Shown piece after piece: positions 51,724 through 59,971 of a stretch of DNA of 64,000 nucleotides. Position numbers and translations under genes: made by a program. The stretch comes from an uncultured Collinsella sp. (GTDB taxonomy: Bacteria; Actinomycetota; Coriobacteriia; Coriobacteriales; Coriobacteriaceae), in assembly GCA_902496455.1 (NCBI GenBank), contig CABVAY010000001.1:1-64000 (forward strand), read 5' to 3'. Numbering within the stretch: the first letter of the stretch is position 1; the number at the start of each line of letters is the position of its first letter. Below the pieces are notes generated by a model that worked only from the letters and a program-made list of their open reading frames with translations, did no database searches and was not told the DNA's origin.

Positions 51724-53343
51724 CTACAGCGAGTCGATAAAGCGCTGCTGGGCGGCACGTCCTGCCTCGTCCCACTTAAAGACGCCGGCGTTGTCGAGCA
51801 CGTGGCCAAACACCACGCCGACCTCCTCGTGCAGGATATCGATGGCGTTGTCGGCCGTAAGCTCGTCGGCGCGGCGGGCAAAGACGTCCTCAGCCCATGC
51901 GGCGTGGCTGCGGCAAAGATCATCGCCCTCGAGCGCACCGGCAAGGTCGTAGCTGGCATCGACCTTGGCTGCCAGCAGATGCTCACGGACAGCGCCAAGC
52001 TCGGGAACCAGGCGCGGCGGCAGAATGGCAAGGCCCATGACTTCGATCAGGCCGATGTTCTCCTTCTTAATGTGGTGGTACTCGGCATGTGGGTGGAAAA
52101 CGCCTAGCGGGTGCTCGTCGGTCGTGATATTGCAGCGAAGCGCCAGGTAGGCCTCGTAAATCTCGCCGCCGGCGTTGCCGCGGGAGTCCACGCGGCGAAT
52201 GACGGGCGTCACGGTGTTGTGGGCCACGCCGTCGGCTGTGTGCGCGATGACGCCCACCGACTCATCGGTCCACTCGCGCCAGGCGAGGATAATCTTCTCG
52301 GCGGCGTCGAGCAGCTGGGCGCGGTCGTGCGAGCGCAGTCGCAGCACCGAAAGCGGCCACTGCAACACGGTACCGCTGACCTGGTCAAAGCCGGGCATGC
52401 TAAACTGCGAGACCTCGGCGGCGTGCATCATGGGGAACTCGTGCGCGCCGCCCTGGAAGTGGTCGTGCGACAGAATCGAGCCGCCCACGATGGGCAGGTC
52501 GGCGTTGGAGCCAATAAAGTAGTGCGGGAACAGGTCGACAAAGTCGAGCAGGCAGGTCAGCCCCTTGCGGTCGACGTGCATCGGACGATGCTCGGAGCTC
52601 ATGGCAATGCAGTGCTCGTTAAAGTACGCGTACGGGCTGTATTGGAAGCCCCAGCGCTCGCCGTCGAGCTTAATGGGGATAACGCGCAGATTCTGGCGGG
52701 CGGGGTGAGCGCCACCGTCGGCTGCGGCGGAGCGTCCGGGGTAGCCCTCGTTTTCAATGCAGAGCTGACAGGCGGGATACTTCTCGCCCGTGTTCTTTGC
52801 GGCGCCGGCCGCGGCAATGTCGCGCGGATCCTTTTCGGGCTTTGACAGGTTGATTGTGATCTCCAGGTCGCCCCAGTTGGTGGGGGTGCTCCATTTGATA
52901 TTGCGCGCGATGGCGGCACGACGCACGTAGCCGGCGTCGCAGCACAGACCGTAGAACCAGTCGGTTGCGGCGCGGGGCTCGTTGACACCAATGCGGCCGT
53001 TGAATTCCTCGTTTACAACCGAAGGCCTCGGCATCAGCACGCCCATGATGCGCATGGCGATGCGATCGCGGCCCGATGCCGTGTCCTCGGCGGCGCCGTT
53101 GGCAACGGCAGCCTCGGAAAGCGCGGCAAGCGTGCCTTCAAGGTCAAAGTTGGGGAGTGTATCGGGGTGCAAGAGCGAAATCTTCTCGGTCTTGAGCGCC
53201 CAGGCCATGTCGAGTGCGGGGCCCGTGGCGCCGATGCACTCCAGAATGGTGTTGTAGGCCCAGATGCGGTCGTCCTGTCCGATCATCGATCGGTGAATAG
53301 CGTACTCGATGAGGCCCTGCACAGCCTTGCGCACGTCAGTCAT
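51724..53343 (-). CDS. galT: Galactose-1-phosphate uridylyltransferase (GalT type 2)
   Basis: 539 residues, the long Gram-positive type. Motifs: NEHCIAMSSEHRPMHVDRKG, the catalytic-His stretch IVGGSILSHDHFQGGAHEFP and HNTVTPVIRRV. Swaps UMP between UDP-glucose and galactose-1-P. The ATG at 53343 overlaps the galK stop (TAATG), so I prefer it to the ATG at 53352. Functions with GalK in the Leloir route; no galE is in the window. Confidence 0.95.
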   Translation of the reverse strand: MTDVRKAVQGLIEYAIHRSMIGQDDRIWAYNTILECIGATGPALDMAWALKTEKISLLHPDTLPNFDLEGTLAALSEAAVANGAAEDTASGRDRIAMRIMGVLMPRPSVVNEEFNGRIGVNEPRAATDWFYGLCCDAGYVRRAAIARNIKWSTPTNWGDLEITINLSKPEKDPRDIAAAGAAKNTGEKYPACQLCIENEGYPGRSAAADGGAHPARQNLRVIPIKLDGERWGFQYSPYAYFNEHCIAMSSEHRPMHVDRKGLTCLLDFVDLFPHYFIGSNADLPIVGGSILSHDHFQGGAHEFPMMHAAEVSQFSMPGFDQVSGTVLQWPLSVLRLRSHDRAQLLDAAEKIILAWREWTDESVGVIAHTADGVAHNTVTPVIRRVDSRGNAGGEIYEAYLALRCNITTDEHPLGVFHPHAEYHHIKKENIGLIEVMGLAILPPRLVPELGAVREHLLAAKVDASYDLAGALEGDDLCRSHAAWAEDVFARRADELTADNAIDILHEEVGVVFGHVLDNAGVFKWDEAGRAAQQRFIDSL

Positions 53344-54548
53344 TACAGCCATGCCGCGTAAGCCCCCTTGTCAGAAATCGCGTAGTGGCGGGCAGATCCC
53401 TCGCCCAGCCAGCCGTTCATCTTGGCAATGAAGGTGTCGACCAGATCGAGCGGCACGAAGGCCTGGATGGTGCCGCCAAAGCCGCCACCGTGAATACGAA
53501 CGGCACCGCGGCCGTCGAGCACGTGCTCGGCCAGTGCCAGGGCATACATTGAGGGCTGCTCGGAGCCCAGCTTGGCGACGACATTCTGCAGGTACATGGC
53601 AGAGCTGGCGCCGGACTCGCGCGTCAGGACCAGGAACTGGTCGATGTCGCCGGCGTTCAGGGCCGCCCAGCGCTTATCGACCAGGCCGTTCTCGTACCAG
53701 TAGTGAACGGCGCGCAGGCAGGCGCGGTCGCCCAGCTTGGCGCGCAGCTCGGGGAGCTTGGCGTCAAAGTCGGCAACATCGACCTCGCACAGGCGTTCCT
53801 TGCCAAACTCGGCGGCGACGTCCTGCATCTCGCGCGGAACGGCGGCGTAGTCGTCGGTAGCTGCCACATGGTCGGCGCCAACCTTAACGAGCACGAGCGC
53901 ATAACCGTGATCCTCAAAATTGAGCTCGAGCTTCTGGGTTTTAGGCTGAGCCTGGTCCTCAAAGTCCATGTAGGCGAGGCCGCCCAGGCACACAGCGGCC
54001 TGGTCCATCAGACCGCAGGGCTTACCATAGTAGTTGTTCTCGGTGCGCTGGCTCATCTGGGCGAGTGCGACGGGCTCGATGGCGGGCGCGCCCCAGAGCG
54101 TCTCCATAGCGCAGCCGTAAGCCGCCTCGACAGCAGCAGAGCTGGAAAGGCCGCCACCCGAGGGGACAGAGCAGGTGAAGGCGAAGTCGAAGCCCTGGGG
54201 CTCAACGCCCAGAGCAGCGATCTCGTGGGCCATGCCGCGGACGAGACTTGCGGACGTGCCCTTCTCGGACTCTTGAATATCCAGCGTGTCGAGCGTGATC
54301 TCAAAGGTAGGGTAGCCCTCATCGGCAACGCGGACCTTGTTGGTGTCGGTTGCCACGGCGATACCGTCGACGGCGACATCGAGCGAGCCGGCGATGACGT
54401 GGCCGCCCTCGTGGTCGGTGTGGTTGCCACTGATTTCGGAACGGCCGGGCGCGTGCACGTAGAGCACCTGGCGGTCGCCGATGGGGCCAAACTCCTCCTC
54501 AAATAGCTTGGTGAGCGTGGCGAGTGTCTTTTCGTCGGGAGTGGTCAT
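53343..54548 (-). CDS. galK: Galactokinase
   Basis: 401 residues of the GHMP kinase family. The galactose signature appears as APGRSEISGNHTDHEGGHV, the ATP motif as CSVPSGGGLSSSAAVEAAYG, and the C-terminal motif as RIHGGGFGGTIQAF. In most galactokinases the first motif reads GRvNLiGEHTDY; here it is GRSEISGNHTDHEGG, a known variant form. ATG 54548 has AAAGGA upstream; the longer frame to 54620 crosses an operator. Confidence 0.95.
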   Translation of the reverse strand: MTTPDEKTLATLTKLFEEEFGPIGDRQVLYVHAPGRSEISGNHTDHEGGHVIAGSLDVAVDGIAVATDTNKVRVADEGYPTFEITLDTLDIQESEKGTSASLVRGMAHEIAALGVEPQGFDFAFTCSVPSGGGLSSSAAVEAAYGCAMETLWGAPAIEPVALAQMSQRTENNYYGKPCGLMDQAAVCLGGLAYMDFEDQAQPKTQKLELNFEDHGYALVLVKVGADHVAATDDYAAVPREMQDVAAEFGKERLCEVDVADFDAKLPELRAKLGDRACLRAVHYWYENGLVDKRWAALNAGDIDQFLVLTRESGASSAMYLQNVVAKLGSEQPSMYALALAEHVLDGRGAVRIHGGGFGGTIQAFVPLDLVDTFIAKMNGWLGEGSARHYAISDKGAYAAWL

Positions 54549-54588
54549 GGGAGTCCTTTCCTTGGCGCGCACGGGTGAGTTTTGCGTC

Positions 54589-54795
54589 GTTATGAGTACG
54601 TTAACAACTTGAAGCGGCATGAATCAAGTGTTCACGATATCGCACGTTACGGGCTATGTTAACGTACTCATAACACAACGCTTGTCACTTTTTGAGAATC
54701 TGGTAATCGGTAGAAATTCAGCCGTGAACGGTACTGCCGTATGGACTTATAAAGCAGAAGAGATGCAGATAGAAAAAGTAGAGTACGTTAACATG
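54589..54795. promoter_or_regulatory. Three LacI/GalR-type operators between galK and galR
   Basis: GTTATGAGTACGTTAACAAC (54589-54608), its inverted copy TATGTTAACGTACTCATAAC (54655-54674) and GAGTACGTTAACATGC (from 54781). CCGTGAACGGT at 54722-54732 is the shared sugar motif. The pair 66 bp apart could support looping at the galK promoter; the third lies near the galR start. Confidence 0.72.
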
Positions 54796-54886
54796 CGTCC
54801 GACGATAGCGGGCCTCGGCGCGGGATGTATTTCTGCCCGGGCCGGCATTCACGCTATTCAGATCTCGCAAGGGTGAAGGTGATCCT

Positions 54887-55918
54887 GTGGCAAGGCGCCC
54901 GTCCAACGATACAGGTACGCGTCCGGTCTCCATGGCCGACGTCGCCCGCGCTGCTGGCGTTTCGCAGCAGACGGTTTCGCGCGTCGCCAACGGCTTGCCC
55001 AACGTTAACGAGCAGACGCGCCAGCGCGTGCAGGCCGCTATGCAAGAGCTCGGCTTTCGTCCGAGTTATGCCGGTCGCTCGCTGCGCGACGGCCGTTACC
55101 ATTCGGTCGGCCTGTGCGTCAACGATGTCACCAAGTTTGGCAACCTCTCAATGATCGATGGCATCGCCAGTGCTGCTCGCGAGCATAATTGCGCCATCAC
55201 GCTGGTCGAGATGTCCAAGACCGAGGAATTCTCGCTTGCCGAGGCCACGCGTCGTATGGCCGCATTGCCGGTGGACGGCATCATCATCGGTATGAGTCGC
55301 ATGGCGCCCGATTTTGAGACGTTCGATCCGTTGCCGGGCATTGGCACGGTCATCGTTACCATGTACGCGCATCCGCGCGTGACCACGGTCGATTCCGACC
55401 ATTACGGCTGCTCGCTATTGCTTATGGATCACCTGTTTGAGCTGGGGCACGAGCAGATTCGCTATATTGGCGGCCCGTCGTTCTCGGTCGACGAGCAATT
55501 TCGTCGCGCCGGTTGGCAAGATGCACTCGAGCGTAAACACATCGAGCCGGTAGAGCCGCTCGAGGGTGACTGGTCTGCCAACAGCGGTTACGAAGCCGGC
55601 AGGTATCTGGCCGAGCACGACCGCACCATGACGGCGATCTATGCGGCAAACGATCAGATGGCAAATGGCGCGATTGCCGCGCTGCGTGATAGCGGTCTTC
55701 GCGTGCCCGAGGACGTAAGCGTGGTGGGCGTCGATGATTCGCTCGATGATTTTGTGGCACACAACGAGCTCACGACCGTGCGATTCGATCTACATCAGCG
55801 CGGACGCGAGGTGTTCGAGCATGCGGTTCCCGAGGCGGGTACGGCGGGCAAAACCGTTGCCATTCGTATTCCCGGCCAACTCATTATTCGACATAGCACG
55901 GCGATACCGCGCTCATAG
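54887..55918 (+). CDS. LacI/GalR-family regulator of the gal genes
   Basis: 343 residues. Helix-turn-helix: VSMADVARAAGVSQQTVSRV, then GFRPSYAGRSLRDGRYHSVG; core: LPVDGIIIGMSRMAPDFETF, TTVDSDHYGCSLLLMDHLFE and EDVSVVGVDDSLDDFVAHNE. It is divergent from galK-galT across three matching operators, so probably a galactose-responsive repressor. GTG 54887 follows AAGGTGAT. Confidence 0.9.
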   Translation: MARRPSNDTGTRPVSMADVARAAGVSQQTVSRVANGLPNVNEQTRQRVQAAMQELGFRPSYAGRSLRDGRYHSVGLCVNDVTKFGNLSMIDGIASAAREHNCAITLVEMSKTEEFSLAEATRRMAALPVDGIIIGMSRMAPDFETFDPLPGIGTVIVTMYAHPRVTTVDSDHYGCSLLLMDHLFELGHEQIRYIGGPSFSVDEQFRRAGWQDALERKHIEPVEPLEGDWSANSGYEAGRYLAEHDRTMTAIYAANDQMANGAIAALRDSGLRVPEDVSVVGVDDSLDDFVAHNELTTVRFDLHQRGREVFEHAVPEAGTAGKTVAIRIPGQLIIRHSTAIPRS

Positions 55919-56047
55919 TTTGCGCAGGTCAACGGCAGTATATTCCGCCTAAATTCCAATCGATAAGGATGCTGACAGATAGCCGTGGCTATGAAGGCGA
56001 GTGTTATGATAGACGGGTTCTTTTGTCTATCTAGGAGGCTTTGCCTG

Positions 56048-57208
56048 ATGGAGATCACCAAGGATATCCGCTACATCGGTGTCGACGATCACGACATTGA
56101 CCTGTTCGAGGGCCAGTACGACGTGTCCGAGAACGGCATGGCATACAACAGCTATGTTATCTTGGGCGATAAAATCGCTGTCGCCGATTCGGTTGACGCT
56201 GACTTTGTCGACGAGTGGCTCGGCAACCTCGAGGCCGTGCTCGATGGTCGTACGCCCGATTACCTGGTCGTCCATCACATGGAGCCCGATCACTCCGCCG
56301 GTATCGCCGCCTTTATGGAGCGCTATCCCCAGGCACAGATTGTGGCCAGCGTGGGCGCCTTCCGCATGATGGTCAACTACTTTGGCACCGACTACCCCGA
56401 GCGCAAGATGGTCGTCAAAGAGGGCGACGTGCTCGATCTGGGCGGTCACAGCCTAACGTTTGTCGGCGCCCCCAACGTTCACTGGCCCGAGGTGATCTTC
56501 TCCTACGAGTCTACCGACAAGGTGCTCTTTAGTGCCGACGGCTTTGGCAAGTTCGGCGCCAACGACATCGAGGACCCGGAAGGCTGGGCTTGCGAAGCGC
56601 GCCGCTACTACTTTGGCATCGTCGGTAAGTTCGGCAAATTCGTGCAGACCGTGCTCAAGAAGGCCGCCGATCTGGATATCCAGATCATCTGTCCGCTCCA
56701 CGGCCCCGTACTGACCGAGAACCTGGGCTATTACCTCGACACCTATAACACCTGGTCGAGCTATCAGCCCGAGGACGAGGGCATCACGATCGCCTATGCG
56801 AGCGTGTACGGCCATCTGAAGGCTGCCGTCGAGGAGCTCGCCGCAGCGCTTGAGGATCGCGGCCAGAAGGTCTCCGTCTTTGACTTGGCTCGCGACGACA
56901 TGGCCGAGGCCGTTGAGGATGCGTTCCGCTACGACCGTCTGGTGCTCGCCTCCATCACCTATCAGGGCGAGATCTTCCCGTGCATGAGCACCTTCATCCA
57001 TACGCTCGCCGAGCACGCCTACCAGAACCGTACGGTGGCGCTCGTCGAGGCCGGCTCTTGGGCGCCTGCAGCTGCCAAGGTTATGACCAAGGAGCTCGAG
57101 GGCATGAAGGACATCACCCTGACGCAGAACAAGGTGACCGTGCTGGGCTCGCTCAACGACGCCTCGCGCGCTCAGATCGAGGCCCTTGCCGACGAGCTGT
57201 CCAAGTAG
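56048..57208 (+). CDS. fprA: Flavodiiron protein (FprA family)
   Basis: 386 residues. N-terminal metallo-beta-lactamase domain with the diiron motif VVHHMEPDHSAGIAAF (HxExDH) and further ligands in SADGFGKFG and CPLHGPV; C-terminal flavodoxin domain from IAYASVYGHLKAAVEELA. Such proteins reduce O2 or NO to protect anaerobes. ATG 56048 follows AGGAGG; an upstream frame to 55985 is not needed. Unrelated to the surrounding sugar genes. Confidence 0.94.
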   Translation: MEITKDIRYIGVDDHDIDLFEGQYDVSENGMAYNSYVILGDKIAVADSVDADFVDEWLGNLEAVLDGRTPDYLVVHHMEPDHSAGIAAFMERYPQAQIVASVGAFRMMVNYFGTDYPERKMVVKEGDVLDLGGHSLTFVGAPNVHWPEVIFSYESTDKVLFSADGFGKFGANDIEDPEGWACEARRYYFGIVGKFGKFVQTVLKKAADLDIQIICPLHGPVLTENLGYYLDTYNTWSSYQPEDEGITIAYASVYGHLKAAVEELAAALEDRGQKVSVFDLARDDMAEAVEDAFRYDRLVLASITYQGEIFPCMSTFIHTLAEHAYQNRTVALVEAGSWAPAAAKVMTKELEGMKDITLTQNKVTVLGSLNDASRAQIEALADELSK

Positions 57209-57231
57209 CGACACATTCACTTCTGATGCTC

Positions 57232-57265
57232 AACCACCACAAAGGAGACCTTTGTGGTGGTTTTT
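57232..57265. terminator. Terminator between convergent fprA and DeoR genes
   Basis: AACCACCACAAAGG / CCTTTGTGGTGGTT with a three-base loop, followed by TTTGTTT. Confidence 0.9.
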
Positions 57266-57267
57266 GT

Positions 57268-58071
57268 TTAAACGCCGGCGATGAGGAGATTTGGGCGGGC
57301 GTTGTCGACGATCTCGGCGATTGAGGTGGCGACGGCATGATCGGGGTCACGGTCCATCACGATGGTGTCGACATCGGTCAGCTCGGCAAAGCGGTACATG
57401 CCGCGTCCGTTAACCTTGCTGGCGTCCATGAGGGCGACGCTTTGATGGGCCGCGGCGATCATAGCCGTTTTGGTCTCGGCCATCTGGGGAAAGTCGGTCG
57501 TAAAGCCGCAGCTGGAGACAAAGGCGCCGGGGCACATGACGGCCAGATCGGCATGGACCATTTGGAGCGCTTGCATAGTGAGCGGTCCGTACAAATAACG
57601 ATGGCCTTTGCGCAACGCCCCGCCCAGCATGACGACATCGACTGAGGGCATGCTCTCGTCGATGTAATCGGCAATGGTAATGTCTGCTGTGATGACGGTG
57701 ATACCGTCGCGTTGATCGAGGAGCCGGACGAACTCGAGCGCCGTGGTGCCCGAGTCGACGAGCAACGTGTCGCCGTCATTGACGAGCTCGATGGCGCTTT
57801 GCGCGATGGCCTGCTTGGCGGCGACGTTGACGTTGATGCGGCGATCCTGCGTGGAGACGGTCAGGCGTTTGTGGAGCGATACGGCACCGCCATGCGTGCG
57901 GCGCAGCTTGCCTGCTTCGGCGAGCGCGTCCAGGTCGGCGCGGGCGGTGACGGAGGACACGCCAAAGGTCTGGGCGATTTCTGCTACCTGCACCGAGGCG
58001 TTATGATCGAGCATTTCCATAATGGCGGTACGGCGTTCGTCGGCAAAAGCACGGTTGGTGGCTTGGGCCAT
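57268..58071 (-). CDS. DeoR-family regulator next to the aldolase
   Basis: 267 residues. The helix-turn-helix is VQVAEIAQTFGVSSVTARAD with KLRRTHGGAV; the sensor domain has DTLLVDSGTTALEFVRLL, VITADITIADYI and VVMLGGALRKGHRYLYGP. Divergent from the class II aldolase, which it probably controls. ATG 58071 has GGAG seven bases upstream; ATG 58128 has no clear site. The shared upstream region (58072-58405) is AT-rich with CTTTTCTATAAAAG-like palindromic stretches. Confidence 0.88.
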   Translation of the reverse strand: MAQATNRAFADERRTAIMEMLDHNASVQVAEIAQTFGVSSVTARADLDALAEAGKLRRTHGGAVSLHKRLTVSTQDRRINVNVAAKQAIAQSAIELVNDGDTLLVDSGTTALEFVRLLDQRDGITVITADITIADYIDESMPSVDVVMLGGALRKGHRYLYGPLTMQALQMVHADLAVMCPGAFVSSCGFTTDFPQMAETKTAMIAAAHQSVALMDASKVNGRGMYRFAELTDVDTIVMDRDPDHAVATSIAEIVDNARPNLLIAGV

Positions 58072-58405
58072 GCTTGCTCCATTCTCGGCTAAATTTGCAG
58101 GAATTGTGTTGACTCTATTTTCGTTCATTTTCTTTTTGAGTAAGAAAACACCTTTCGATTACTTATCTTTTCTATAAAAGAAAGACGCTGAACGCTCAAA
58201 ATTCAATATCGAACATGTCCACTCGGCTCAAATTCCTTCCGTTTACTTTTCAAAAACGACGGTATTGACCTGCATGGGCTCAATATCTCGCACGTGCAAA
58301 GCCGCTGAATTTCATACAATGAACGCAGTAAAACGCAAGGTAAAACGCCTTGTGAACAACTACGCCCGATGTCCAGATGCGGGCGAGGGAGAGGAGCAAA
58401 CGCTC

Positions 58406-59263
58406 ATGGCACTTGTTACCACCGAAAAGATGCTCAAGGACGCTCAGGCCGGCCACTACGCCGTCGGCGCGTTCAACGTCGAGAACCTCGAGTTTGTTAT
58501 GGCCGTTCTGGCCGCTGCCGAGGAGACCAAGTCCCCCGTCATCATGCAGACCACCCCGGGCACCATCAAGACCGCTGGTCTGGACTACTTCTACGGCATG
58601 GTCAAGGCTGCTGCCGAGCGCGCTTCCGTGCCCGTCGCTCTGCACCTCGATCACGGCGATGGCTATGACCGCTGCATGCAGGCTTTCCGCACGGGCTACA
58701 CCTCTGTCATGATCGACGGTTCGCACGAGTCCTTCGAGGACAACATCGCCCTGACCAAGTCCGTCGCCGACGCTGGCCGCGCCATGGGCGTGCCCGTCGA
58801 GGCCGAGCTCGGTAAGGTTGGCGGCAAGGAGGACGACGGTCCCGCGGTTGAGGGCGAGAGCCCCTACACCGATCCTGCCGAGGCCAAGGAGTTCGTCGAG
58901 CGTACCGGCTGCACCTCCCTCGCAATTGGCGTTGGCACCAGCCACGGTGTGTACACGAGCGATCCGCACATCGAGCAGTCCGTGGTCAAGGCCATCCGCG
59001 ACGCCGTCGACGTGCCGCTGGTTCTGCACGGCACCTCCGGTGTGCCCGATGAGCAGGTTGCCGAGGCTGTGAAGAACGGCATCTGCAAGGTTAACTACGC
59101 CACCGAGCTGCGTCAGGCCTACACCAAGGGCTTCATGGCCTACATGGCCGAGAACCCTGCCTGCTTCGATCCCAAGAAGCCGGCCAAGGAGGGCATGCGT
59201 GAGATCACCGAGCTGGTTAAGATCCGCATGACCAACCTTAACTCTGTGGGCAAAGCAGAGTAA
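58406..59263 (+). CDS. Class II tagatose/fructose-bisphosphate aldolase (GatY/KbaY-like)
   Basis: 285 residues. Metal and catalytic residues: ALHLDHGDGYDRCMQAFRTG (HxxH-type zinc region, catalytic Asp), VMIDGSHESFEDN, the GVGTSHGVYTSDP phosphate loop and VLHGTSGVPDEQV. The GxGTSHGVY form suits tagatose-bisphosphate aldolases. It would cleave the product of both LacC-type kinases, finishing the lactose and GalNAc routes. Fructose-1,6-bisphosphate is also possible. ATG 58406 follows GGAGAGGAG; a longer frame to 58265 runs through non-coding sequence. Confidence 0.9.
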   Translation: MALVTTEKMLKDAQAGHYAVGAFNVENLEFVMAVLAAAEETKSPVIMQTTPGTIKTAGLDYFYGMVKAAAERASVPVALHLDHGDGYDRCMQAFRTGYTSVMIDGSHESFEDNIALTKSVADAGRAMGVPVEAELGKVGGKEDDGPAVEGESPYTDPAEAKEFVERTGCTSLAIGVGTSHGVYTSDPHIEQSVVKAIRDAVDVPLVLHGTSGVPDEQVAEAVKNGICKVNYATELRQAYTKGFMAYMAENPACFDPKKPAKEGMREITELVKIRMTNLNSVGKAE

Positions 59264-59287
59264 CAGCAAGGGTACTCTGATCCCACC

Positions 59288-59440
59288 GGACGGCTTGGGC
59301 GGGTCCCCGTACTCAGTTTCCAAAACGTCCTCGCGCATGAAGGCCCCCGTTGCCTCGCTTCTACGAAGCGTTGGCAACGGGGGCCTTCGCGCTGCGGAAT
59401 GATTTTGGAAACTGAGTACGGGGACCCGCCCAAGCCGTCC
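59288..59440. repeat. 153-bp triply nested palindrome
   Basis: Outer arms of 38 bp (59288-59325 and 59403-59440) are perfect inverted copies (outer end GGACGGCTTGGGCGGGTCCC). Inside are 16-bp arms GAAGGCCCCCGTTGCC / GGCAACGGGGGCCTTC (59339-59354, 59373-59388), and inside those CGCTTC / GAAGCG. There is no T-tract. It follows the aldolase gene directly and may end its transcript, but the size is far beyond a usual terminator. Confidence 0.88.
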
Positions 59441-59507
59441 TGCTCGATCGCCCTTGTGACGTTAGGGCGGAAAGGATGGGGCGCGAGGGGCGCTTTGTTG
59501 ATGAGGG

Positions 59508-59717
59508 CTAGTATGCCCGGGCTTGGTTGGGGAAGGTTTTGTCTAGGGATGCTTGGAGCTTTTCGAACGATGCTCGCAAGTTGTGGCTCTGGTCGGTTGA
59601 GCGCTTGGTTTTTGTGGTGGGGGAGTCGAGGAGGCCGTTTCTCTGTGTCGGGGGGAAGGAGAAAAGGTTTGCATGATTTAGGGATGGCTGCTGTGCTGCG
59701 TCGTTGGAAGAATGCAT
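59508..59717 (-). CDS. Small possible gene, unknown function
   Basis: 69 codons from an ATG at 59717 with GAGGAGG about ten bases upstream, ending TFPNQARAY. The sequence is polar (QRNGLLDSPTTKTKRSTDQS) and resembles no family I know. The rest of 59441-59971 shows no supported gene. It may be a real small protein or a chance frame. Confidence 0.3.
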   Translation of the reverse strand: MHSSNDAAQQPSLNHANLFSFPPTQRNGLLDSPTTKTKRSTDQSHNLRASFEKLQASLDKTFPNQARAY

Positions 59718-59971
59718 GCTTATGCGGCCTCCTCGATGTCCACCAAAAGGTTGCACACGGGGTGTGCTGCTAGGTCCCGTGCGTTGGCAGTATTATGCCG
59801 CGGCTTCTGCAAAGAAGCGCTAAAGAAAGGCTTAACCTGGTTTGGTGTTACGATGAAACTGCAGGTCAGAGGTATCGAGTAACACTCTTGAAAGGTTGGG
59901 GGCTTAAGGGCTTTCTAAGGTTTGTGGCGCGGATGTGGCTTGCCTGTGTGGGGCGTGTGGACGGCTCGTTC

